64,000 bases of DNA from Tillandsia leiboldiana (taxonomy: Eukaryota; Streptophyta; Magnoliopsida; Poales; Bromeliaceae), in NCBI GenBank assembly GCA_029204045.2, contig CM055060.1, forward strand, positions 55,353,177 through 55,417,176. The letters run 5' to 3'. The notes beneath the pieces are model-generated. The model had not been told where the DNA came from. It saw nothing but the letters and a program-made list of their open reading frames with translations, and made no database searches. The first letter of the stretch is position 1. Each line of letters begins with the position of its first letter. Shown piece after piece: positions 11,091 to 22,168 of the stretch. A program made the translations under genes and the position numbers.

Positions 11091-12140
11091 TGAAACATTT
11101 CTGCTGCTCATTTTTACTTCATACATTTTATTATTTGAAAGATAAATTATTTTTTGAAGAATAGAATTAATATATATACAAGTAAAACAGTTTTTACCAG
11201 CAGCAGATTAACGAGTTTTAAAAGTGTGGCTATTATGCAAACATTGTAATCAAATATGTTAATTTTGAATCTTCTAGATTCATGATTGCATATGTTTTGG
11301 TTGGATTGATCACTGCAACTTACATAGTTAATTATCTTATAAATCTTACACTCTTCATTCTAAATTCACAAAATCTAAAATAATTTTTAATAAAAATAAA
11401 AATATTAAAGTGACAAGTAAAAAATTATTAACTTTAGAATAGAGTGGATGTAATTATATAAGTACACTCTAATAGCTAGTATTAATTTCTCTTTATTTAT
11501 TCACTTTTTACCAAGGACATTAGATGAATCCTCCGTATCCACAAGTTGTTGTAAGTAAATTTTGGGTTTGTTAGTAATCCAACAGGTCCATCTAAAAGTT
11601 AGAGTATCAAATCCAGTTATATTATTCAAAATGATGACAAAGAGGTCGTAATTTTTAGAATAAAAGGGTACTATATATATCAAAAGAAGGGACCATATAG
11701 GAAAAACTTACCAACACAAAATCCAAATTTTCATCAAGAAAGTACCATTATTTATTACAACCTCTCTTTCAACTCTTCATATCAAATGCATCTTCATCTA
11801 TCTAGTAGCATTGTAAGATGAATTTAAGAAAAAAAAAATACAACATAAAAAACCCCATATAATAATCACTAGCTAACCACATTATTATATATATAATTTT
11901 TCTACACAAACATATTTGAGATCCTAAGTTCGAAATCCTATTTTACAATTTTATGTGATAAAAAATTTAGTGATTGATATTCGAGATTTTAAGTTTTCAA
12001 GTTCGAAGTATAGTTACTTTATAATTTTCAAGTAAATTTATTTTTTTTAAAAAATTAACGTTAGTGGTTGATACTCAAGATTTCAAATTCGAACATTGGT
12101 GGTTGGTATTCGAAATCCGAAATTAATTTATAATTTCCAG

Positions 12141-12142
<2 letters not shown>
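11091..12142. other. AT-rich intergenic DNA, no feature recognised
   Basis: No gene seen. Weak local direct repeats of a TTCGAGATTTTAAGTT-like motif occur at about 11920-12115. Confidence 0.5.

Positions 12143-12233
<91 letters not shown>
12143..12233. repeat. (TA)n microsatellite
   Basis: About 45 uninterrupted TA dinucleotides. Confidence 0.95.
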
Positions 12234-12235
<2 letters not shown>

Positions 12236-12419
12236 CTTTTAAATTATCTACTCAAGTGTGGATAATGTGGATGAACGCCGCGTGGCAAAAGAGTGCCCAT
12301 CCATACATCTAATTTTATTAAATTTAAAAAGAGATTTAGAGAGAAAGAATAGTGAAACATGATATGGATGGGTGCTACTTTCGCCATGCGGCAACCATTC
12401 TCAGTAACCTACCAAGTTA

Positions 12420-12930
12420 ATTAGTTTGGAATCGATTAAGGATGTCAACGGATTGGATTCGGGACGAATTTTTAAAAGCTGGAATTCGAATCCGACTATC
12501 AAATCTGAAATTCGAATTCGAATTCGAATCCCACGGATTTTAAAAATTCATATTTAAATTCGAATCCGACCAAAAATTTAATATCCGAACCCGAACCCGA
12601 ATCCGAATTCGAAAATTCATATCCAAAATAATAATTATTTTTTTTATTTTTATAATATTTTTAAAATATATTATATTATATCTAAATTTTTAAAATATAA
12701 ATTTAAATATAATATTAAATATTTATATATATGTATATTATATAATGTAAAATTAGTTCAGATTCGGATCGCGTTCGGCTTCGAACTGGATATAGTCAAA
12801 ATTTATATTCAAATTCAAATTCTTAAAATTTTTATTTTTTATATTCATATTCGAATTTATATTTATTTACAATTGAATAAATTTATTTCGATTCAATTCG
12901 AATAAAATTTCAGAATTCGTAATGAATACT
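12420..12930. repeat. GAATTCGAATCCG-rich degenerate repeat
   Basis: Repeated ATTCGAAT/CCGAACCC motifs on both arms around an AT-rich centre give partial inverted symmetry, as in decayed MITEs of plants. No target duplication found. It abuts the EXO pseudogene and may mark the breakpoint of its 3' end. Confidence 0.4.
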
Positions 12931-12954
12931 CTTAAAATTTTTGTCCACGTTTAT

Positions 12955-13287
12955 GGGTCCCACATGGCGGTGAGCAGATACTTCCTCCCGTCCAATCCCC
13001 GTGCATCATGTAGCTGGCCCCACTTGCGGGGTCGACAAGCACCTTTCCCAGGTACCCCGGGTACGCCCCCCGCTCCCGAATATCCCCGCGCACGCCGTCA
13101 CCGCCTCTAACGGCGCCATCGCGGGGCCCTGGAAGTAACCACTCTCGTCGGTGTTGGTCACCGCGCCGGCCAACAGCATCGCGAGGTTGACGACGTCGCC
13201 GTTAGGCGGAACTAATGGCGGTGTCTGCGGGCCGTAGATGGGCCGTGGAAGGGCCACACACACTGAGCCGAGGCCTCCCTGGCCCCA
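12955..13287 (-). pseudogene. EXORDIUM-like pseudogene, 3' portion only
   Basis: Minus-strand DNA matches the last third of EXO gene A. It runs from the PIYGPQTPPLV-PNGDV region through NLAMLLAGAVTN, FFQGP-like YFQGP, APLEA-TACAG and a TGASY/LTAMWDP-like end. Breaks seen: no 5' two thirds and no signal peptide; loss of the five codons after NGDV; a one-base loss just before PIYG; a frame change after the TACAGIFG segment; loss of the codons after MWDP. The homology ends abruptly at 12955, a few codons short of the stop. Same orientation as gene A, about 11 kb away, and closer to A than to B by eye, so it is probably the remnant of a tandem duplicate. No longer able to make a secreted EXO protein. 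Confidence 0.9.
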
Positions 13288-13994
13288 ACATATCCCGCAG
13301 AGCAACACAACAATCTGTGCGATCCTCGACAGCCATGTCAAATAACTAAACGAGCTATTAGATCTCGAATTTATTTTGAACCGATCATAAACTGACTAGT
13401 AAATAACGAGCTAGATTACTACCCTTGATGAGTATAGCCCTTTTGAAATTTTTTTATTTATTTTTTTCTTACAAATAATGTTAGCAACGAGCGCACAAGC
13501 CCAACGGGATCAATTGGCGATCACGATAAAAAAGTAAATCCAAAATGTACGATAGAAAAATAACACATAGATTTACGTGAAAAAAATTCTTTGCAGGGAA
13601 AAAATTACGGGCGAAAGAGGAGAGATTTTTTTACTATATAGAAAAGAGGGAAAATAAAAGTTCTTCTTGATACAATCGCTCGATCTCTCTAGGACGAACA
13701 AAAGAAAAAATTAAAGTTTTTTTTCCCTAGCGGCCCGAGCCCTTCGCTTCCACCACAGACATCCACAAAATTTCTAGTCACACCGCGAAGCCATCGGCGA
13801 ACCTGAATCATAATATCAAAACGATTCTGATTTTGAATCACATCTAACAAATAAATGGAAGGATTTAAATCAGGTCTATCTTAAAAGCAAAAGTTTACAC
13901 GTTAAATAGATATAAATAATCATTTCTCGTCTCTCAAGTATATATATAATCAGTTTTTGAAAAGAAAATTTTAATTCCACATATAGTTGATTAA
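13288..13994. other. Intergenic DNA, no feature recognised
   Basis: Mixed composition. No convincing ORF and no repeat boundary I can define before the Copia target site at 13995. Confidence 0.5.
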
Positions 13995-13999
13995 CTATT

Positions 14000-14440
14000 T
14001 GTTATATTTTGATTTAAATTTGTTTTTATCTAAATCAATACCAAATTCTAATTAAATTAGGATAAGATGAGATTTAGATTATTGAATACAACTAGAATTT
14101 AATTAGAATTTCAATTAGGCTACAAATTCTGATTATATTCTACTTTGGAGGTATATATTATATATAGCATATCCGACCACTTTAATAACTTTGCAACCGA
14201 AGTCCTAATTAATTAGGTCAATCAAAAAGAAAGATACGTATTGACATATACGACCATATTAATAAAGGCGAAATTTTAATTAGAGGTTATGCTCTAATTA
14301 ACTTAACAACCCAAGAAGAGAGAGGTCTTATTGGAGGAGCCGTATGTTGCTAATGAAGCCGGCAACTAATTAAGAAATTGTAACTCTAAGGTAAGGACAT
14401 CCGTACGATTGGATTCTTGTACATTGAACGGCGGACCAAG
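14000..14440 (+). repeat. 5' LTR of the old Copia element, left piece
   Basis: Begins TGTTATATTTTG and matches 30350-30790. The match breaks at CCAAG, where the Gypsy element enters. A TATA-like TATATATTATATATAGC lies at about 14151. Divergence from the 3' LTR is clearly visible by eye. Confidence 0.92.
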
Positions 14441-17063
14441 TGTCACGCCCCGGGGGTCTCGCTCAGCGGAAAAGAAAGAGTTGTTTGATTGAGTCCCTTA
14501 AAATTTTTTTTGAAATTCAGTCTTCCCCGGCACGTGCCCAGACCCGCCGCATATACAGATTTACTCGAAAATCGGGCAGAGTCTCTTATGTATATGCACG
14601 GCGTCGCGGCTATTACAACATCTCAATTCAAGCATTCAGTTAATCACAACAGTTCGAGTATTCAATCAACAATGTAAACTAAACAGAGTGCCCGCCGCCA
14701 ATCAAGTTGAAAGGATAAACTCACAGTTTTGAAAACAGGCCCACACGACCCGAGGTTTTGAAAACGGTTTGGAAAGATGCCATAAATCCACAGGGTTTGG
14801 AAACAGGTCCACACGACCCGAGGTTTTGAAAACGGTTTAGAAATCTCATAAAACCACAGGGTTTGGAAAAGCGGGCCCACACGACCCCATATTTTTGAAA
14901 GATAGTTTTCGAAATTCCTTTTTCTTTTCTAGTTACTTTGTTTTGGAAAAACGGCCAAACGGGCGAATAAAAGAAACATAATATCAAATCCGGAACACCG
15001 GGAATCAACATCCACACCGACCCCACAAGGGTATCGCGAACCACACCGTAGTCTACAGTACCAAATGAAATGCAAGGAAAAAGGTAAAAGGAGATACAGA
15101 TTAGGGCTCCTCACAACCCGACCACTCCCGTCTCGACCTCACCGCCGTCTACCGCTCACCCCTGGAAGAACCTGTCACGGAGTGGGTAGTCAGCGACATG
15201 CGATAATAATAATAAGCAGGAAAGGAAGCCAAACCCAACAGTAAAACTATCCGGAGCAACCACTCGACTCACTGGAAGAGTGACACGCGAACACATGTAA
15301 CACCTGCAACATCTGTAATGCCTGTAACACCTATACACCTTGATCTCGTCGGGCACCTATCCCGACGGATCGCACCGCTCACACCTTGGGGCACCTGACC
15401 TCGTCGGACACCTGTCCCGACAGGTCGCACCTTTTTCCCCCACCTTTTGATGCCTCAAACCCCACACCTACGGGGGCCCCCACCACTTCACCTTGTGGGT
15501 TAACACGGGTCGAAGACCGCTTTCCCGGAAAAGAGCACCCTTTGCGGTGGCCAGACCGCGGGTGCGCGTGTCGCAACCACGAGCACAAAAACCCGAAATA
15601 CAGGATAATATCGCAAACATAGAGACCGTCAGCATTAGTAATACAAATATGCAGTTAAACGACTAACACAGAATACCGAGTCTATACTTGGTCTCAAAGG
15701 AACCCACCTTAAACACGAAGGAGGAAAACGTGCGGGAGCTCCAACAAAAAGAAGTACCCTCGCCGTGCGCCCGAACAGCTACAATAAAAGTTATTTGTTA
15801 AAAACCATCGTCGTGGTTAAAAACACTCAAAAACGGGCCGAAACGGGCCACAAACGGAGCTCCTGGACTCCTTTTCTGAACCCTGGTGCACGAAACCAGG
15901 CGTGGACCGGGTTCACGGCAGCAGGCGGCCGCGGCGCGGGCCGGGAGCACGCTGTAGGCGGTGGACCGTCGCGGCTTGGGCCGGGCCGCGCACGGGTGAA
16001 GGCGCGCACCGGGTTCATCGCCTCCCCCGCTGCGCGACGAGCACCGGGTGCACGACTGATGTCGTGCACCGTGCGGCCTGGCGCACCCACCCGTGCGCCG
16101 GGTCTGCGGTCCCAGGCCGCTAGGGCGTGTGCCGGGTGCCCGCCGGCCCGGTGGACCGCGCGGCCTGGCACACCCTTCCGTGCGCCGGGTTCGCGGTCCC
16201 GGGCCGCGGACACGTGCGCCGGGTGCACGCCGGCGCGGTGGACCGCGGCCAGGGGTTTGCCCAAGGAACAGTACGCCCCCCCCCCCCCTTTTTCGGCTCC
16301 GATCGCGATCCCGCGACCCCGGCGACTGCGGTGACGTCCCCGTGGACACGACAACGGCGGCGGCAGCCTCCCGTTTAACAACGGCGGCGGCGGCCTCCCG
16401 TTCGACATCCCGTATCGCCCGCAACACCGACGAGCAAAGGAAAACCTCGTACCGAAAAGCAAGAAAATAAAACCCTAACGTGCTCACCTCGGTTGCCGGA
16501 GGGAAGGGTGATCCGATCCCGCGAGTTCGGCTACAAGGGATGTGAGGTCGTCTCCCTCTCCTTCCTTGGTCTCGCCGCTTGGATCCTCCGCACGATCGGT
16601 GAGGAAGAGGGTACGATTGGGGGGGAAAAAAAAGGTCTGCTCCTCGTCCGCGCTCGGGTGTCGTACCCTAGAGTGAGGGGAGTTGAGATAGATATAAGTC
16701 CGAGCGATCAGAAAAGGGGAATGGAAATGAACCCGTTTCAAGTCAAAATAAACCAAAACCAAAAGGTCGGGTTCGAACCGGGTTCCGGTCTGCCTGGTAC
16801 CCCGCGTTGGTCGCCAGAACCAACCGCCACCTTCTGGAATTTATTCCGGGAGATTCCGGAGTCGGAATCCAAAACCGATTTCGCCGGCGGTCTCCGTTTC
16901 GCGAGCTTTATTGACTAAAAATACTCGCGAGCCCCGACGATCTGTCCAGAAACAAAGAATTATTAGTCCCCCCTCCCGGACCCCCGAAACGAAGCGCGAA
17001 ATAGAGAACCCAAAAGTAGTCCCAAGAACGGAACCACAGTATTTTAAACCAGCGGATATTACA
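14441..17063 (-). repeat. 3' LTR of the Gypsy element
   Basis: 2,623 bp. On the plus strand it begins TGTCACGCCCC and ends ATATTACA. It contains a CpG-dense block at about 15890-16330 with imperfect tandem repeats of GTGCGCCGGGT-type motifs and a run of 13-14 C near 16276, and a TATA-like TTATATCTA on the minus strand at about 16690. The ORFs predicted in it overlap in several frames and are artefacts of GC content. Confidence 0.95.
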
Positions 17064-17078
17064 CCACTCACCTTTTAA
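17064..17078 (-). other. Polypurine tract of the Gypsy element
   Basis: On the minus strand AAAAGGTGAGTGG lies directly before the 3' LTR. Confidence 0.7.
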
Positions 17079-17100
17079 AAACGAGTTTCGTCCTCGAAAC

Positions 17101-18280
17101 TCAATCCTGGTTCGCGGTGAAAAGATAGGGATAGCCCTCCCTCATCTTGGATTTCAGCTCCCACGTCGCTTCCCGCTCCTCGTGGTTGTTCCAGAGCACC
17201 TTTACGTAGGGGATGACTCGGTTTCGGAGCGTCTTGCTCTCTCTTGCTAGGATTCGCACCGGGGCTTCCTCGAAGCTTAGGTCCTCCTTCAGTTCGAGTG
17301 TTGAGACGTCCAGGACATGCGTTGGGTCGGGGAGGTATTTCTTGAGCATCGAAACGTGGAACACATCGTGGACCCGGCTGAGGTTCGGCGGTAGGGCGAG
17401 GCGGTAAGCCACTGGGCCAATGCGCTCCAGGATCTCGAACGGCCCCACAAACCGTGGGCTCAGCTTGCCTTTCAGCCCGAAGCGTTTGATTCCTCTGGAC
17501 GGCGAGACCCACAGAAACACGTGTTCTCCCACCTGGAATTCTAGGTCCCGGCGTCTCCGATCCGCGTAGCTCTTTTGCCGGCTCTGGGCGGTCAGTAGGC
17601 GTTTCCTGATAAGGCGTACCTTCTCTTCAGTTTCTTCCACCAAGTCGGGTCCCAAGAACTTCCGTTCTCCCAAGTCGTCCCAACAGATCGGGGATCGGCA
17701 GCGTCTGCCGTACAAGGCCTCGTAGGGTGCCATCTGGATGCTGGCCTGGTAGCTGTTGTTGTAGGCGAATTCGACGAGGGGCAGGTAACGCTCCCAACCG
17801 ATCCCCCAATCTAGCACACAGGCTCGCAGCAGGTCCTCCAGCGTCTGTATCACTCGCTCCGACTGTCCGTCCGTTTGGGGGTGGAAGGCCGTGCTGAACT
17901 GTAATTTGGTCCCCACGGCCTGCTGTAGGCTCTGCCAAAACTTCGAAACAAAACGTGTGTCTCTATCCGATGTGATCGATGCCGGCACTCCATGCAGTCT
18001 CACAATCTCGCTGAGGTAGACTTGGGCTAATCGCTCTCTGGTCCAGATTGTGTGAATGGGCAGGAAGTGCGCTGACTTGGTTAGCCGGTCAACAATTACC
18101 CAGATTGTGTCGTGCCCCTGCTGTGAACGTGGGAATCCAGTGACGAAGTCCATGGTGATCTGATCCCACTTCCACTCTGGTACGGGTAATGGTTGTAGCT
18201 TTCCCGCCGGCCGCTGATGCTCTGCCTTTATCTGCTGACAAACCAGGCAATGCGCAACGTGACGAGTCACATCCCCTTCA
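17101..18280 (-). pseudogene. Gypsy integrase core and chromodomain-like C-terminus (frame-shifted part of Pol)
   Basis: This frame continues Pol after the frameshift. Seen: the second half of the integrase HHCC finger (HCLVCQQIK), the catalytic core with Asp in MDFVTGF (about 18140), Asp in TSDRDTRF (about 17960) and Glu in SERVIQ (about 17855), the GPF-type linker (PRFVGPFEI), and a C-terminal VPYVKVLWNNHE-like segment (IPYVKVLWNNHE) typical of the short chromodomain of Tekay elements. In relatives this domain is thought to bias insertion to heterochromatin. The first Met of the open frame (18291) is not a true start, because the conserved sequence enters at about 18280. All catalytic residues are present, so the only visible defect is the upstream frame change. 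Confidence 0.9.
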
Positions 18281-21200
18281 GCTTGGGCCACCAGAAAGTC
18301 TGCTTGAGGTCCCTGTACATCTTTGTACCCCCCGGATGTGCCGCATAAGGGGCGCGGTGTGCCTCAGCTAGGATTTCCTCCTTCAATTCCGGGGTATCCG
18401 GCACGCAGATCCGCCCGCGGAACCGTAAAGTGCCGTCCTCTTCCACGGAAAAGTCACCTCCTTGATCCGGCGAGATCTTGTCTCGTATGAGCTGCAAGTA
18501 CGAGTCCGCCTGTTGTCCCCCTCGAATTCTCTCGAACAGCGTCGGCTTTACCACCAAGGCCAACAGCTGTGCGACTGTGCCCATTGGTACCACCTCCAAC
18601 TTCAATCGCGAGAACTCCGCGATCAAGGTGCTCTGCTCAGTTATCGTGCATGCCGTCGCCTCTTCTGGTTGCCCCTTCCTGCTCAAAGCGTCCGCCACTA
18701 CGTTTGCTTTCCCGGGGTGGTACTGGATCGTTAGATCGTAGTCCTTCAATAGTTCGAGCCACCGCCTCTGTCGCAGGTTTATTTCCTTCTGGGTGAACAG
18801 GTACTTAAGGCTTTGGTGGTCAGAGAAAACGTTACAGTGGACACCAAAGAGGTAGTGTCTCCATAACTTCAAAACAAAGACCACTGCAGCCAGTTCCAAA
18901 TCGTGTATCGGATAATTCTTCTCGTAATCTTTCAGCTGCCTGGAAGCATAGGCTATTACTTTTCCCTGTTGCATCAATACACCCCCAAGGCCGATCCTCG
19001 ATGCATCGCAGTACACTTCATAATCCTCTTCGGGTGTTGGTAGTACGAGAATTGGTGCCCTGGTTAGCCTTCTTTTAAGTTCTTCGAAGCTCTCCTGGCA
19101 TTGTGTCGACCACACAAACTTTTCTCCTTTCCTAGTCAACCGGTTCAGGGGGGCGGCTATCTTCGAGAAGCCCTCGACAAAGCGTCGGTAGTACCCAGCG
19201 AGGCCCAAGAAACTGCGGATCTCCGTTACCGTAGTTGGCGGCTGCCAGGCTGTCACGGATTCCACCTTCTTGGGATCCACGGCGATTCCTTTTGCCGAGA
19301 TCACATGTCCTAAAAAGCCCACCTCGCGTAGCCAGAACTCGCACTTCTTGAGCTTAGCGAACAACTCGTGGTCCCTGAGGGTCTGGAGGATCATCCGCAG
19401 ATGTTGCTCGTGCTCCCCGTCGGTGGGTGAATAGATCAGTATGTCGTCGATGAAGACCACCACGAACCGATCTAGGAAGGGCTTAAAAATCCGGTTCATC
19501 ATATCCATGAAGACGGCGGGGGCGTTCGTAAGCCCGAAGGGCATAACTGTAAATTCGTAGTGGCCATACCGGGTCCGGAAGGCGGTCCTTGGAATGTCCT
19601 CGTTTCGAACCCGAAGCTGATGGTAGCCCGATTGCAGATCAATCTTTGAGAAGACCGTCGCTCCCCGCAGTTGGTCGAAGAGATCGTCGATTCTGGGCAG
19701 GGGGTACTTGTTCTTCACTGTAACTTTGTTTATCCCTCTGTAGTCGATGCAGAGTCGTAGGCTTCCGTCCTTCTTCCGCACAAAGAGTACCGGTGCGCCC
19801 CAGGGTGACACACTCGGTCTGATGAACCCTTTGTCCAAGAGATCCTCCAGCTGCGCTTTGAGCTCTTTCAACTCCGCGAAAGCCATTCGGTACGGCGCCT
19901 TCGTAATCGGCTGCGTGCCCGGTAGCAGTTCAATCGGGAACACCACCTCTCGCTCGGGGGGCATCCCGGGTAATTCCGTCGGGAAAACATCGGGAAAGTC
20001 CCGCACTACCGGGATGTCTGACGGCACCCCCGAGGGTCGGGCGGCCATGTCTACCGATGCCAAGTAGGCCACACACCCACCTTCCACCAACCTCCTGGCT
20101 CGTGCCGCTGAGATGACCGCTGGGAAGGAGATGCTCTTGCACACCAAATACGCGTTCTTAGGGAAGCTGGGTTCTTGAAGCTGCACCATCCGTTTCTCGC
20201 AGTCAATGAGCGCCAGGTACCTTGAGAGCCAATCCATGCCCAAAACAATGTCGTACTCCTTCAGGGGAATTACCACCAAGTCCCAAGGGCAAGGCAGTCG
20301 CCCTAACATAATTGGGCAGGTGGCCACTAAGCTGGTCGCCTCCAGTGTCCCACCCGCTGTCTGGACCGTTAATCGGTTTTGGAGAGGTGTCTCCCCAAGG
20401 TCATGCATAAATACGTAGTCACAAGAAATGAACGAGTGTGTTGCTCCGGTATCAAAGAGGGTTCTAGCTCGGGAATTTGAAACAGAAGTAATACCTGCAA
20501 GCATGTCCTCCGGCCGGTCCGCCTCTTGGTGGGTCATTGAATATACTCGCCCTCCCGGTTGAGGTTGTCTTGTCTCCTCGCGTCGCGCTGCCGGAGGCCT
20601 AGAGGTCGACCCCATAGGGGCTTTCCCCCGCCCTGAGAACTGTGTAGAAGGCGTGGATGCAGTAGAGGAGGCTGGTCCCAAGGTTAAGGGGCAGTTGCGG
20701 CGGAAGTGCCCCTGCTTGCCGCAACGGAAGCAATGATCGACTCTCTGGGGGCAGTCCAGCACTTGATGTGCCCCCCCGCAGATTACGCAAGGCCTGTCCC
20801 CCTGCCTCGGTCCTCCTGCAGGTGCGCTCCGGGTTCCCGACTGTGGTCTCCACCGCTTGGGGGGCCGGTTCCCACTGTAAGAACCCCCCCCAACATACGG
20901 TTGTTGCCGCTTCTTTTCCTCGTGCCGTACCGGGGCCTCCCTCTTGGCGCGTGTAACTGCGAACCCGCGCTCGACCACCGTGGCCCGGTCGACGACTTGT
21001 TGGAACGTGTGCAAATCGGCCGCCTGTACCACCTGGAAGATATCACTCCGTAATCCATCCACGAAAAGTTGCGCCTTGTGGGCTTCGTCCCTTATGACGA
21101 AAGGGACGCAGTTCGCCAATCGCACAAAGCCGCGCTGATATTCCATGACCGTCTTGCTCCCCTGCTGGATGTGATTTAAGTCGTCCTCCAGTTTCTTTTT

Positions 21201-21932
21201 GACGCTGTTGGTAAAGAAAGCCCCAAACAGCTCCTGCTTAAACGTCGTCCATGATGGCAGCACGGTGCCCTTGGTTGGGTCGGGGCGCACCGTCTTCCAC
21301 CATAAACGGGCATTTCCCCCCAGGCAGTGCACCGCTAGGGGAACCCGCTCACCGTCCTCCATGAGCAAATCTTCAAAAAGCTTTTCCATCGATCCGACCC
21401 AATCCTCGACGACCCAAGGGTCGGTCGTTTCTCCCTCGAACACGGGTGGATCATATTTCTTAAAATCCGCCAGGTTGGCTCGTACCCGCTCCCGCTCTGT
21501 TAGTGTAGCTGCCCCCTCCCCCGCGGCAGCGGCGGCCACAACAGGAACGGGTGCCACCAATGTCTCCCCCGAGGTACCCCCGCCAAGGGCCCCCGGAGCT
21601 GGTGCCGTGGACGCTGCTGGGGGTGCTGCTACAGGCGTCGTCGCCTGGGCTGGCGCTGTCCCGGTCGCTGCTATCGAAGGAGGGGCCATTCCTGCCCCAG
21701 TCCCCGTCACTTGCGGCGCTACTGCTGGCGCGGCTGGCCCCTGAGGGGGGCCCGGTGCGACCGTCGCCGTCGCGGCCGGAAGCCGCTGCGTCAACTGACG
21801 CACATGATCGGTGAGCGTCGCCAGATTTCCCGCCATCTCTTGCAGTTGCTGCCGCAAGAGTTGGTTCTCAGCGGCCACCGATGCCGTCGCATCCGTCCCT
21901 TCGTCCCCGGCCGACGCTCTGGTTCGAACCAT
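18267..21932 (-). CDS. Gypsy Gag-Pol: Gag, protease, RT, RNase H, start of integrase
   Basis: Long open frame with Gag and Pol fused, as usual in Tekay elements. I take the start at 21932 (MVRTRASAG), as in relatives, not the in-frame Met 11 codons upstream. In order: a Pro/Ala-rich N-terminus; the retrotransposon Gag domain around NARLWWKTV (about 21300); a CCHC-like CVICGGAH motif and a classical knuckle CX2CX4HX4C (20692-20736); aspartic protease LFDTGATHSF (20427-20460); RT with FIDD in place of YVDD (about 19450); RNase H starting VYCDAS (about 19010); the first half of the integrase zinc finger (about 18350-18290). It ends at 18267 because of a frame change. A one-base loss in the CCCC run at 18273-18276 would explain it. 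Apart from that the frame is clean, in keeping with a recent insertion; a sequencing or assembly error is possible. Confidence 0.92.
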   Translation of the reverse strand: MVRTRASAGDEGTDATASVAAENQLLRQQLQEMAGNLATLTDHVRQLTQRLPAATATVAPGPPQGPAAPAVAPQVTGTGAGMAPPSIAATGTAPAQATTPVAAPPAASTAPAPGALGGGTSGETLVAPVPVVAAAAAGEGAATLTERERVRANLADFKKYDPPVFEGETTDPWVVEDWVGSMEKLFEDLLMEDGERVPLAVHCLGGNARLWWKTVRPDPTKGTVLPSWTTFKQELFGAFFTNSVKKKLEDDLNHIQQGSKTVMEYQRGFVRLANCVPFVIRDEAHKAQLFVDGLRSDIFQVVQAADLHTFQQVVDRATVVERGFAVTRAKREAPVRHEEKKRQQPYVGGGSYSGNRPPKRWRPQSGTRSAPAGGPRQGDRPCVICGGAHQVLDCPQRVDHCFRCGKQGHFRRNCPLTLGPASSTASTPSTQFSGRGKAPMGSTSRPPAARREETRQPQPGGRVYSMTHQEADRPEDMLAGITSVSNSRARTLFDTGATHSFISCDYVFMHDLGETPLQNRLTVQTAGGTLEATSLVATCPIMLGRLPCPWDLVVIPLKEYDIVLGMDWLSRYLALIDCEKRMVQLQEPSFPKNAYLVCKSISFPAVISAARARRLVEGGCVAYLASVDMAARPSGVPSDIPVVRDFPDVFPTELPGMPPEREVVFPIELLPGTQPITKAPYRMAFAELKELKAQLEDLLDKGFIRPSVSPWGAPVLFVRKKDGSLRLCIDYRGINKVTVKNKYPLPRIDDLFDQLRGATVFSKIDLQSGYHQLRVRNEDIPRTAFRTRYGHYEFTVMPFGLTNAPAVFMDMMNRIFKPFLDRFVVVFIDDILIYSPTDGEHEQHLRMILQTLRDHELFAKLKKCEFWLREVGFLGHVISAKGIAVDPKKVESVTAWQPPTTVTEIRSFLGLAGYYRRFVEGFSKIAAPLNRLTRKGEKFVWSTQCQESFEELKRRLTRAPILVLPTPEEDYEVYCDASRIGLGGVLMQQGKVIAYASRQLKDYEKNYPIHDLELAAVVFVLKLWRHYLFGVHCNVFSDHQSLKYLFTQKEINLRQRRWLELLKDYDLTIQYHPGKANVVADALSRKGQPEEATACTITEQSTLIAEFSRLKLEVVPMGTVAQLLALVVKPTLFERIRGGQQADSYLQLIRDKISPDQGGDFSVEEDGTLRFRGRICVPDTPELKEEILAEAHRAPYAAHPGGTKMYRDLKQTFWWPKLKGM

Positions 21933-21965
21933 TGTCTGTACACACATACCACCAAAAACAAACAT

Positions 21966-22150
21966 CAGTCCTATACCCTGCTAGAACAACGTCCCTGTAT
22001 CGAGAGAGAAGAAACTACACAATTCCCCCTTCCCTCCCCCGATCACTCACGTCCTACACCCCTATGTCCTACACATTTCATTTACTCGAAGCTACGTGTG
22101 GTATTACCGTGGATGTTGGACCTTCACTGTTGTGATTAAAAGAAAACCGC
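21966..22150 (-). other. Gypsy 5' leader
   Basis: Untranslated stretch between primer site and Gag start; no conserved motif recognised. Confidence 0.6.
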
Positions 22151-22162
22151 TCTGATACCATC
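22151..22162 (-). other. Primer-binding site of the Gypsy element (tRNA-Met type)
   Basis: TGGTATCAGAGC on the minus strand, seven bases inside the 5' LTR boundary at 22169. Exact match to the motif complementary to initiator Met-tRNA. Confidence 0.9.
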
Positions 22163-22168
22163 TTAATC

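Noticed and set aside
10741..11164. Overlapping ORFs on both strands as a possible gene
   Set aside because: No recognisable domain, and similar-length frames on both strands; treated as GC-rich non-coding DNA.
15765..16487. Several long ORFs on both strands in the Gypsy LTR (repeated at 23492-24209)
   Set aside because: CpG-rich LTR sequence kept open in several frames at once; present in both LTRs and without family motifs.
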